A stretch of DNA of 64,000 bases from Macrolepiota albuminosa. Its lineage: Eukaryota; Basidiomycota; Agaricomycetes; Agaricales; Agaricaceae. The notes under the pieces were generated by a model, which worked only from the letters and a program-made list of their open reading frames with translations, was not told the DNA's origin and ran no database searches. The stretch is taken from positions 62,001 through 126,000 of the forward strand of contig JAMWFC010000086.1 in assembly GCA_027475525.1 (NCBI GenBank), written 5' to 3'. Numbering within the stretch: position 1 is the first letter of the stretch; every line of letters starts with the position of its first letter. Position numbers and translations under genes: made by a program. Positions 55,601-64,000 of this stretch are shown in pieces.

Positions 55601-56352
55601 GTAGAGGTGCCGATGCAGGTGCATATGGCGACGCCGACGCCGACGAGGGACGGGTCGTTTGATGTTTTCACTTCACATGATCAGGAGACGGAGCACGAGT
55701 TTGATCTTGCGGGCGGGGAAATAGATGAACGAGTATGGAGCTGGTCAGACTCAGACTTTGGCTACGATACGAAACCAACGTCGATGTATTCCTCGGTATG
55801 TGACGTTCTTTCGATAAAACCATGTAAAACGTACTCTAACACGCGACGGACGTTATACAGAACCCCGCTCCGGTCCAAATCACTCCATCCCCGACAGCTG
55901 CACCCGCTTACCAACCCCGTTTCCAGCTCGAACCAACGCCCGCACACGAGCGGTGGTTCAACCCGTGGGACGCAGACACCACCGTCCACGCCGGCGAATA
56001 CCTGCACCCGCTTCCGCCCACACCCATCTCGCCCATCTCAACCTCATCCATCCCCTCGCCCCTCTCTCCTTCACCATTCGCGTTCTCCTCCTCCACCACC
56101 CTCGCGCACACCCCGTGTTCGTCCTTCTCTTCGCTCGCGGGATGGGATGGCACGACGAGCTCGGACCACGCGAATGCGAATGCGAATGCGAATGCGAATG
56201 TGAACTCGGACGCGGACGCGGATACTTGTGCGCCGCCGAAAGCGACCGTCGCGGGCGCGGCGATCGATGGGGTCGGGTGGGGTCGTGGTGGTTTGCAGAG
56301 GTTGGGTGTACAGGGTGGGGGATATGGGGTCGATTGTCAGTGGGTCGGGTGA
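52660..56352 (+). CDS. HMG-box transcription factor, mating-type/STE11-like, 3 exons
   Basis: Large nuclear regulator. Exons: 52660 (or ATG 52864)-53071, 53121-55795 and 55861-56352; introns of 49 and 65 bp are GT-AG and keep phase. From ATG 52864 the product has 1124 residues (1192 from 52660). One HMG box lies at about residues 32-104: YIPRPPNAFILFRSSF, then KVEGNHSNLSKIIG, split by intron 1, then MYWKALTKEQRDEW and RYPDWRF. This is the MATA-HMG type of basidiomycete mating and sexual-development regulators, which bind minor-groove sites. The rest is disordered, Ser/Thr/Pro-rich, with repeat-encoded runs (TETETGTDIDTETET, STTTSTTTSTST, an Asn-Ala run at 56166-56196). The last exon reads QPRFQLEPTPAHERWFNPWD and ends TGA 56350-56352. 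The 5' end is uncertain; an intron between 52735 and 52832 is possible. No homeodomain or pheromone genes lie beside it. Confidence 0.85.
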
Positions 56353-56772
56353 TCTCTTCCTCCTCATCCCTGGTTTTTGGTTTGGCTTACCGTTAGAAAT
56401 GCGCCCGTGGGGGAGCTGGTGATTGTACATTGTAGATTGTATATTTAACTTTGCAGAGGGTTTGAGCGAGGAGATAGGTTCCTCCTCGTGTGTATATATT
56501 TATATCTATACTCCAGCCAAGGATGGCGGAGAGGACTGGGTATGTGTACTTGGCTATAACTATTTGTGAACCCCATGAACCCAATGATGTCGGAAAAATG
56601 TCTCGGGCCGAATCAGGCCGAATCAGGCGTGATCAGGTTACTTCAGATAGGCCGAATTTTCAGGTCTGATCATATAAGTGTCGGCTCATCAGACGTTGGT
56701 CTGATCTGGAACAAGGTCTGATTAGACCTGGGTTTGATTGGGCCTAATTGATGACAAGGAAGATTTTGGGTA
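56353..56772. other. 3' flank of the HMG-box gene
   Basis: Contains GGCCGAATCA twice near 56606 and a cluster of GGTCTGAT motifs at 56662-56750. No gene. Confidence 0.5.
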
Positions 56773-56773
56773 C

Positions 56774-58418
56774 AGTGCACGTGGTCACTTCCCATCCACT
56801 GAGTTGGCAGAGAACAAACAAAAACATATAAACTCTAACTACATTTTTTCCTCACAGATAGTAGTCACAAAAACACTTTAATTCAGCTTAGATATGATAG
56901 TTCTATCATTGGTGTGCTCCCCAAGACGATTGGTAAAGTTTTGGTTTTTTGTCAAGCAGAAAAGTGAAACAAACCCTATTATATAATTATTAGGGTTACA
57001 TATATGGTAATTCCCTTTACAGCAAGCCTCAAAAGACACCCATCTTTGTCAAATCTTCATCAAGCACGGTTGATAATGTTAACGTCCATCATAATATTCC
57101 CTGGTATGTGTCAATGAGATGTATATTTCTTCACTGCATAGGCTGCTTGCTTGATATTCAGTCCACGTCTATGCAAAACAGACATTAGTATGTAATAAAA
57201 AAGTATCACAGCCTATATACAACATATGCCAATATGCATCCATATATCTCCAGCAATGGCAGAAGTATTTTTGGATATTTTGCACTGTGACTGCATCCAA
57301 GCACTCTGGTATTAATTTTTTGGCTGTTTGAAAGGTTCCATCGGCAAGTTCTCGGAAACCTGAGGAGTGAAAATTGATATAAGTGAAAAGAAAAGTTAAA
57401 AGAGATCTTGAAAAGAAAATTTAAATAATCAGCACTTACATTGTTTTGCTTGTCCCCATACCATCTCGATAGGATTAAGCTCACAATGAATTTGGGAAGA
57501 AAAAGGCATTTATGTCCAGCACACTCAATGATAAGTTGAAGCAGTGGCTTCTCTTTGCAGAAATCTTCTTCCAGTGAAAGCACATGTTGCATGCAGCAGT
57601 CTCTAGATCTGTCCACATTCTGAGCATCCATCTTGGAGATACCTCGCATCTCAAGTTCTGGAGTACCCACACCTTTGATTTCATCTTTCTTTGCCTTTGC
57701 TGCCCGAATGGCTGCCTCATGAGCAGCCTGAGACAGTTTACATGTTGCACAAATTGCAACTAACTCCCTACCATGCTTTCTTTCAAGTGCTGAAAGCAGA
57801 CCACATTCACGAAGTACCTGTTCCATACCCTTCGGCTTACCAGCAAGAGAATTCCCCTCTTTATCAACTCCTTGGTAATCAGGAGGGAAAACCATTGACT
57901 GATATTCACCTGTAGATGGGATATATGTATCATGCATGATGGGCTGCTTTCCACCAGGCCCACGATTCATTTTGTGTGCTAGAAGCGCATCTGAAGAATA
58001 TGCTTCATGAGCAGAGGAACAGTCAAAGATGAATATGGCAATGCCATTGAGGTATTTGGCTTCAAAGATTTCAATAGCATCTTTTGTCTTAAAAAAAGAT
58101 TAAGTTTTGAATCGAGTGTTTCACAGGACATCTTACCTGAGCAATTAATTGAGGCATATCCTACTAAGGATCATAGTTGGCACCAGAATAAATAATACGA
58201 TGAGCATCAAAGGTTTCGACACGATAGCATGAAAATGGGGCGGAAGGTGGTGGTGGTGTCCATTCTTCATTATGTTCAGCAAGAGAACAACTTTGAGTTG
58301 TTGCCTTTTGAGTGTTTTTCTTTTTTGGCTTTGTGGGCTGAGCGAGAGAGAGAGTTGGTAGTAGTGGGCATTGTGAAAGTTCCATTTCTTGTTCAATTTC
58401 AGATGGTGTTAGGCAAAG
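56774..58418 (-). mobile_element. DDE-2: broken DNA transposon
   Basis: The left end is probably at CAGTGCACGTGGTCACTTC (56774), a motif also present at 34698. The right end is removed by the insertion of Gyp-1 copy C at 58419. The interior is a minus-strand DDE transposase. About 400 bp between the putative end and the stop codon are AT-rich and non-coding. Confidence 0.6.
57169..58410 (-). pseudogene. DDE-2 transposase (broken)
   Basis: Minus-strand transposase of a family abundant in agaricomycetes. From the right: EIEQEMELSQ, a basic segment, YRVETFDAHRIIYSG, then after frameshifts IFIFDCSSAHEAYSSDALL (catalytic Asp near 58040), MNRGPGGKQPIMHDTYIP (ORF 57206-57970) and ISKMDAQNVDRSRDCC. 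LPKFHCELNPIEMVWGQAK follows after a 1-nt deletion near 57490 (catalytic Glu). An 80-bp intron (57360-57439, GTAAGT to CAG) is followed by FRELADGTFQTAKK and the end near 57171. It probably inserts by cut and paste. Inactive because of frameshifts. Confidence 0.78.
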
Positions 58419-58580
58419 TGTAAGAATTTACAAGTTGAATTAGCTCAATTCACATGAGAGAACCAGAATCCATGGTGGATTGTCCAGTACTACTAGGTAT
58501 GAAAATAAAAGCTGAAGCTTATGTAAGCTTCAGCTGAAAAAATAACTACTAAACGTAACACAACTAGCTGCTGCATTACA
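58419..58580 (-). repeat. 3' LTR of copy C
   Basis: A 162-bp LTR, TGTAATGCAGC to TTCTTACA on the minus strand, preceded by the polypurine tract AATGAGGGGG. It contains a perfect 12-bp hairpin AGCTGAAGCTTA (58510-58521), TG, TAAGCTTCAGCT (58524-58535), in the same relative place as the LTR hairpins of A and B. Confidence 0.85.
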
Positions 58581-58729
58581 CCCCCTCATTTCAGACCAGC
58601 TACTGGTCTCCCATTACACTGCCAATACATAACATAGATACATAGGTAAAGTAGTCCGCACCTAACGTCCAATATATCAAACATCTCCAACAACACACCC
58701 CGTGACCAAATGTCATGGCATTGTGGGTA

Positions 58730-60373
58730 TTAGGCCAAAGGAGGGTCCCGTGAAGGGGAGAGAACTGGAGCTGGCAGTTCCCCACCAGTGCTGGCGTTAA
58801 CTGGCACCAAATCGCCACCATTAGCCAACAATGGAGCAGTGGGGTTGCCAGCTTCGTCCACATCCATGAGTTCCTCAGCTGGGCTTGCAGGGCGGAGGAT
58901 GATCGACTCAGGGGGAGGGGCCACCGGCTCTGGGGGCAAGGATCCATGCCTATGCAACCGTTGCCACAGGTCGCAATGATTGGGATCCATTTCCATGTAA
59001 TAGTACAGACCCTCATCCTGATAATTATGGCCCTGCTCACTCTCCCGAGATCGCAAGGCCGCTAAATGGTGTTGATCATCCTCGTCGCTGGTCCTCCACC
59101 CATCCTACTGTGGTATGGCAGGTGGAGTACTGTAAGTGTCCAATCGACGGTGGCGAGCATCGTTGATTACCCAGTACTGCTCCAATGACATATTCAGATC
59201 GTTGAAGTGATTCTCCAGGTAGACCACACCAAAAGTGTAGGCATGGTCTACCCACTCAGGAGGTACCCTATTGTACAGTAGGGTTCTTAATACCTTGTTG
59301 TCCCCTACATTTGCAGCCTGAGCGTCTGAGAAATGGGAGGCGACCAGCGTTGGCATTGTCCACTCAAGACTCACAAATGGAGACTGCAGGTGGCTCCGGT
59401 CATATGCCTCAATCGCCTCTCAATAGAGATGCGGTTGGGCAAACACAAACATCAAGTGGCATGAGAATGCAGTGTGGGCCTGTCCTTGGGGCATGAGTAC
59501 CTGAACTAGTGCATATCCTAGCACCGTGCGCCAGTGTACACGGTCTGCCAAATTGAATGCCACCCCTAGTGCGACATTAGGCATCCCTGGTCAGCAGAAA
59601 TAGAGTAAATGCTGGGCAATTTTTTCCAGGTCCAATGTGCGGACCAAGTCCTCTGAGGTGAACCCTGGAATTGTGAACCTCCTGCGGCCCTGCCATTCCT
59701 TCCACCGGATCATTTCCAATGGAACTGGCAGCACCATCAGCAGCATCTCCTTGGAGGAGAGGCTGAAAGAAGACGTGATCACCTCATACCGCGGATCTGT
59801 CAGGACCATACACATGGTATGGTCCTGCAGCTCCGGAGAGCAATTGAGGCTCACCTGCTTGAACTCTCGCAACAGGTAGTATGCGTCAACGCGTGCATAC
59901 CTGAATTGATGGTTGTTGTATATGAACTGATACAGTCGCCTCAGTTCATAGGAGTTGCGCAGGAACCCTCTGAACACAATTTTGTTCAGGTGGTAGGTTC
60001 CATCATTGTAATGCTCTTGGTGGGAGCACTCATAGTCCCAGGCCCGGACCACATGATCACCCATCCACACCTTGTTTGCCCTGGGTGAATAATAAAAGTG
60101 ACAGTCCAGGCTGCCACTGAAGAAGGCATTAGACCTCTCCACATCCTATGGAGAGAAAACCACCACTCCCAATCCATCAGGAATTCTCCTGGTGGCCTGC
60201 TTGGCCAAGTCAACTATGGCCTTGACCATCCGCTCCTCTGCCGCCTTACGCTTTGCCTGCCGCTTTTTGTTGTGAGCCAAGCGCAGTCGATGTTGCTGAG
60301 GATTTTCATCCTCCTCTGTCTCCTCCTCATCAGAGGGTGCTTCGTATGCCTCATCGTTGCTGTCCATGCTCAT
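58730..60373 (-). pseudogene. ORF4 of copy C, unrecognised accessory protein
   Basis: A 547-codon frame from ATG 60373 (MSMDSNDEAYEAPSDEEE) to TAA 58730. It is without any net frameshift but has four nonsense codons (60146, 59591, 59420, 59105), each at a position that reads through in copy B. It has an N-terminal acidic then Lys/Arg-rich extension absent from copy B. The conserved blocks follow: RRIPDGLGVVVF, FYYSPRANKVW, LREFKQVSLNCSPEL, HWRTVLGYALVQ, PEWVDHAYTFGVVYL, RRLDTYSTPPAIPQ. The C-terminus is Pro/Asp-rich as in copy B. Conservation of length and blocks in a diverged element is the best evidence that ORF4 encoded a functional protein. Confidence 0.8.
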
Positions 60374-60403
60374 GTTCCCCTTGTATTCACACTGATCTGC
60401 TGA

Positions 60404-61805
60404 TCACAGGTCAGTCAGCACTGTCTCCACAGCATATGACCCCTGTGGAGGCTCCAACGTCACCCCAGGCATGAAGCGCACGCTTCCTGCACTCACTCCA
60501 GGCAGCACATTCTCCGCAAATGATACCATTTCCAAATCTCCCCGCCCGCTCCTTGCTGTCTCCTGATGCTGGGGAGTCTTGTCCTGTACACTCACCTGGG
60601 AGGACCCCACCCCCCCCATGGGGCGCTGGTACAGCTTGTATTCCATCAAGAGAGCCGCAGCTGCTTCCTCCCCCAAAGCAGGAGCCCCACAAGCCTCTTT
60701 AGGCCTTGGGGAAATGGGAGCCTCATGAGCCTCCCTAGGCCGTGGGGCAGCCGCCACCTCACTCCATCAAGGCTTCTTCGCCCCCACCTCCAACCCCTCC
60801 TCCGGGGTTAACGCCCGTTGTTTCCCCAGTGCCTTTGTGAACTGCTCAATCATGTGAAACTGCTGTTTGCACAATAATTCTACTTTCTCCAACAACCCAC
60901 TGATGACCACCAGGGCCACCGGGTCATTGAACAACACTGCATTATGAGGCACTTTTTGCCCCGTGGCTTGAAGCTGTCACCACAAGTTGTATGCCTGTGG
61001 CTCTAGATGGTCGCACGGTGTGCGCACCTTCTCCTCCCTCCTGAGCGGGGAGGACTCCCTGGCCTTCCCTTTCCCCTTACTATCCCTCCCTGGGGGCAAT
61101 GCCCACCATTGCACGGGTGAGGGAGACCTCCTACGATTCATCGGTCAGGGAGGATGCCCTGACCTCCAGCTTCTGGCCATACGGGAGGGACCAGCCACCA
61201 GAGGGGCTGCCATCCAGGGATGCCTCCCTGCAGTATGGCGACAATGGCCGCTGCTGGTCTTCTCTAGGCGCCAATTGGAACTCTCGCTTTGACATCCCCT
61301 CTAGTCTCTGGGGCACCAGGTGCCCTTTGTCAGGGTGGGAGTCATTATCCACGTCCATCAGCTGTGACTTCTGCACTGCCGGTGGCCCCACTGCAGCCTG
61401 CTGGTACAAGGGCATCCCCACAGGGGTCCCCTGCACCAACTGGTGAAACACAGAAGGTGCCGCTGGAGGTGCTCCTGTGCCTTGAGCTGCGACTGGCGCC
61501 ACAGCAAAATGCGTCTGCATGAGAACATGGGGCATCATACCCCATGGCTGGAATGGCTGCCCCAAATACTGAGGCATTGCAAAGGGCACATACATCAGGA
61601 GTTGGCCTTGCCCATACCCCTGCACTGACTGCCGTTGGCCAGTCCCCATCAACATGGAGGCTGGCATTGTCATGTGGTGGGCAGGGTAACTGCCCAAACC
61701 TTGCTGGGAAATCTGAGTGAGATATCCCCCCACTTGCTGCTGCTGTAAATGCTGATCAGGGCCCATGGAGCCCTGACCCGATGCGGAAGGCTGCTAGTCA
61801 GACAT
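60404..61805 (-). pseudogene. ORF3 of copy C, Gln/Pro-rich accessory protein (broken)
   Basis: Starts at ATG 61805 (MSD, then TAG). The N-terminal part is Gln/Gly/Pro/Met-rich (DQHLQQQQVGGYLTQISQQ, QYLGQPFQPWGMMPHVL), like ORF3 of A and B in composition and position though barely alignable. A TAG at about 61131 and one frameshift near 60.8-61.1 kb interrupt it. The last part (60404-60757) ends LEPPQGSYAVETVLTDL and TGA, which is in frame with ORF4, 30 nt upstream of its ATG. Confidence 0.65.
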
Positions 61806-61961
61806 TGCTGTTGGTACGACTATGCAGGAGACACAAAAAACTTCCACAACGTGTATCTCCCCCCCCAGCCATCACTTATATAAGTGATGGCGGCCTCTCA
61901 GTTCCATCTGGCTGGCCACTTAGCTAATCCATATTCCATCAAGCCAGTAATGAGATGCCAA
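61806..61961 (-). promoter_or_regulatory. Pol-ORF3 spacer with stem-loop (copy C)
   Basis: Contains a perfect 24-nt palindrome (61868-61891; arms GCCATCACTTAT and ATAAGTGATGGC) with a TATATAA core, in the same intercistronic position as the stem-loops of A and B. The core could also act as a TATA box for an internal promoter. Confidence 0.5.
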
Positions 61962-64000
61962 TCACCTTGCTACCTTTGCATGCCATGCCAGCTGTGCAGG
62001 ACGTGCTACGCCCTGCAGCTCTAGGTATCTATCTAGAGCTTCCAACTTGGACACTGCCTTCAATGGTTCCCATGTCATGTCTCCAAGGCTCCACTGAACC
62101 TCAAATTCGAGTCCCTGTTCCTTACTCCACCAATGACCTATAAGGTCATTGACAAACCATTCCTGGTCATCAGCAGCTCCAAAATCATACGGTTCTGGCA
62201 CTGCTTGATTAGGAAATAACCTGTCCTCATTCGGTACATACAGCTGTAACAACGACACATGAAACTTAGGCACAATACATCGTGCCTGTAACGCCGCTGG
62301 CAACTCCAGCACATAGCTGGAGTGGTTGCCGTCCACGTGCGCCACTTTATATGGCCCAATGAACTTGGGGCATAGCTTACTCGCTCTCTCCTTGGGCAGG
62401 TTCAGGTTCTCCGTTGACAGATAGACTAGGTCTCTTGTCGCAATGAGCGGACCTTCATCATGCTGCTTGTTGGTGTGATGAGCCTGGAACACTTGTACCT
62501 AAATAATAGTGTCATGTGCATGCACTAATCATTCCAGTGCTTGCCGTGCAAAGTCTTTCACCCCCCGGTGAAACTCATCAGTGGGTCTGAGCTCCCGAAT
62601 CATAGAGGGCATAAACCCCCCATTCAGCTCAAATGGCGCGTACCCTGTCATAGTGGATACGCTCGTGTTGATAGCAAACTCCACCATTGGCAAGTAGTCG
62701 ACCCAGTCCATCTGATCCGGTTGCACAACCGCCCATAAGATCTGCACTATGTTGCAATTAGCATGTTCAGTCTGTCCATCCGTTTGTGGGTGGAACAACA
62801 TTGACATCAGCAACTTAGCCCCCAACAACCAATGCAGTTCATGCCACCACTGTGATGTGAACTTGGTGTCTCTGTTACTGACAATAGAGCTGGGGAGACC
62901 GTGTAGTCGCACAATCTCCCTCAAATATACCCATGAGAGCTCCGACACTTTCGTGGTGGTTGTGAATGGACCATACTGGTCATGCAACATATAACCACCC
63001 ACAGGTAGTTATACTCCTTGGACTCCGGAAATGGGCTGACAAAATCCATTCCAATTGAGTCCCAGGGTTTAGTGGGCAGGGGGAGCGAGTGCAGCTTCCC
63101 TGCTGGTTTACAGTTTGAAGGCTTCAACTGCATGCACTGCTCACACAATGAGCAGTACCTGCCCACGTTGTCGTGCATCTTTGGCACCAGTACCAATGCC
63201 GAAGGTATTCCAGTGTCTTTTGTGGGCCAAAATGGCCCACCACCAAATGGCCTTGGCTCACAATGTCCGTTACCAAGGTTTGTTCACGGGGGATGCACAG
63301 CACCCATTCCCCATGAAGGTTATCCATCCATACCCAACTATCCTGCACAGTGAATCGAGGGTGGTCCATAGGGTGTCCCAGCACAGTGGCAAACATGGCA
63401 TCACAACCATACTCTGCTTGTATGCAACGCCAAAACATGTCATTCTCGTAGTTGAGCGGTGGCAAAGGTGTCCCCTCTGCCACGGCGTCTCTGACCGTCC
63501 AATGGTCCTCCACCGGAGGTCCATGCTCATTCAATAGCTACGCTTGAAGATCACGATCTTCTTGTTGGTCTACCAGTCGTTGCTGAGACTGGTGCTCCTG
63601 CGCCCACATGGCCCAAATCTTGACAACGTTGTTCTTCACCTCCCTATAGTGCTGATAGGGCAGGTCATCTCTGTGCAGGTCAACGCGCACATTGGCGTTC
63701 ACGTACTCATGTGCCACATGTTTCTCGTCCTCCAAGTTGCTCTCAAAGTAGCGCGACAGACAGTCCGCCACTTTGTTTAGCTCACCTTTGACATACATAA
63801 TATCAAAGTTGTATCAAGACATATAGTCTATCCATCTCCTCTGCCGCAGGGAGAGGGACACCTGTGTTTTGAAAAACTCTAGGGCCTTATGATCTGTAAT
63901 GATATGGATCTTGTACCCCATTAGTTTGTCTTCCCATTTCAGCAATGCCTCGAGGATGGCCAATGTCTCCAGTTCATGCACAGCATAGTTCTGCTGGGTG
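61962..64000 (-). pseudogene. RNaseH-integrase-chromodomain of copy C (partial, broken)
   Basis: From the right edge: the RNase H end (HELETLAILEA, TDHKALEFF), YVKGELNKVADCLSRYFES, a linker (63124-63798) and the integrase zinc region (VVGHFGPQKTLEYLRHWYW, then CSLCEQC after a frameshift near 63195). The core follows: GMDFVSPFPE, VSNRDTKF (Asn 62874-62876 at the second catalytic position) and GQTEHANCNIV. The C-terminus is YLSTENLNLPKERASKL, then a chromodomain-like WSLGDMTWEPLKAVSKLEAL and the stop at 61962-61964. A few nonsense codons. The 5' part lies beyond the window. Confidence 0.88.

Larger units (their letters stand above)
58419..64000 (-). mobile_element. Gyp-1-like copy C: diverged relative, 3' half
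   Basis: Minus-strand element entering from beyond the right edge: RNase H, integrase, chromodomain, ORF3, ORF4, polypurine tract and 3' LTR (58419-58580). Pol is very similar to copy B (HELETLAILEALLKWEDKL), whereas the LTR, ORF3 and most of ORF4 are diverged, so it is a sister family, not a copy of A or B. It inserted into the DDE-2 transposase; the left flank is CAAAG. Nonsense codons occur, but few frameshifts. Confidence 0.9.

Noticed and set aside
55796..56203. Reading the long HMG exon straight through to a stop at 56203
   Set aside because: A clean GT-AG intron (55796-55860) switches to a frame with non-random composition and a stop at 56350. The unspliced frame gives only Pro/Arg-rich and Arg-Met repeats.

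Overview
The window is nuclear DNA of a filamentous basidiomycete, most likely a mushroom-forming agaricomycete. The two intact host genes have very short GT-AG introns (49-65 bp) and belong to families familiar from agaricomycetes: a mating-type-like HMG-box regulator and a 2-oxoglutarate/Fe(II) dioxygenase. The repeats are chromodomain Ty3/Gypsy retrotransposons, Tc1/mariner-type elements and a hAT element. I see no rRNA, tRNA or CRISPR array.

Layout. 1-2.1 kb: AT-rich, CpG-poor DNA with a solo LTR. 2.1-14.6 kb: Gyp-1 copy A, a decayed Gypsy element carrying two insertions of a second, TGATGAC-ended element (W). 14.6-16.9 kb: AT-rich DNA with a solo LTR and a small foldback. 16.9-21.0 kb: a Tc1-type element (minus strand) inserted at the end of a decayed hAT transposase gene. 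21.0-27.8 kb: Gyp-2, a minus-strand chromovirus whose RNase H is split by a GC-rich solo LTR. 27.8-31.3 kb: a Tc1 fragment, then a TA-flanked DDE transposon (DDE-1) split by a Gyp-2 solo LTR. 31.9-34.6 kb: a host island with an intact 7-exon dioxygenase gene. 35.1-46.3 kb: Gyp-1 copy B, the youngest and most complete element. 46.3-51.1 kb: old repeat debris with large inverted repeats and W copies. 51.2-56.4 kb: a second host island with the HMG-box gene. 56.8-58.4 kb: a broken DDE transposase (DDE-2). 58.4-64.0 kb: the 3' half of copy C, a diverged Gyp-1 relative on the minus strand running off the window.

The main biological point is Gyp-1. Downstream of Gag-PR and RT-RNaseH-IN-chromodomain, all three copies carry two further sense-strand ORFs: ORF3 (about 555 codons, Gln/Pro-rich) and ORF4 (about 516-547 codons, globular, not recognised). 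ORF4 keeps its full-length frame in the diverged copy C, which implies past selection. Gag-PR and RT are separated by one in-frame UGA followed by a GC hairpin in both copies that show this point. ORF3 and ORF4 are also separated by an in-frame UGA in all three copies. The spacer before ORF3 holds a perfect stem-loop in every copy. This looks like an unusual expression strategy for a retrotransposon with two accessory proteins.

Two processes distort the sequence. Old copies have lost CpG to TpG/CpA, giving mostly TGA nonsense codons and several catalytic Asp-to-Asn changes. Separately, twelve tandem duplications all have a period of exactly 77 bp and lie only in multicopy elements. These look like unmerged k-mer overlaps from assembly and cause many of the apparent frameshifts.
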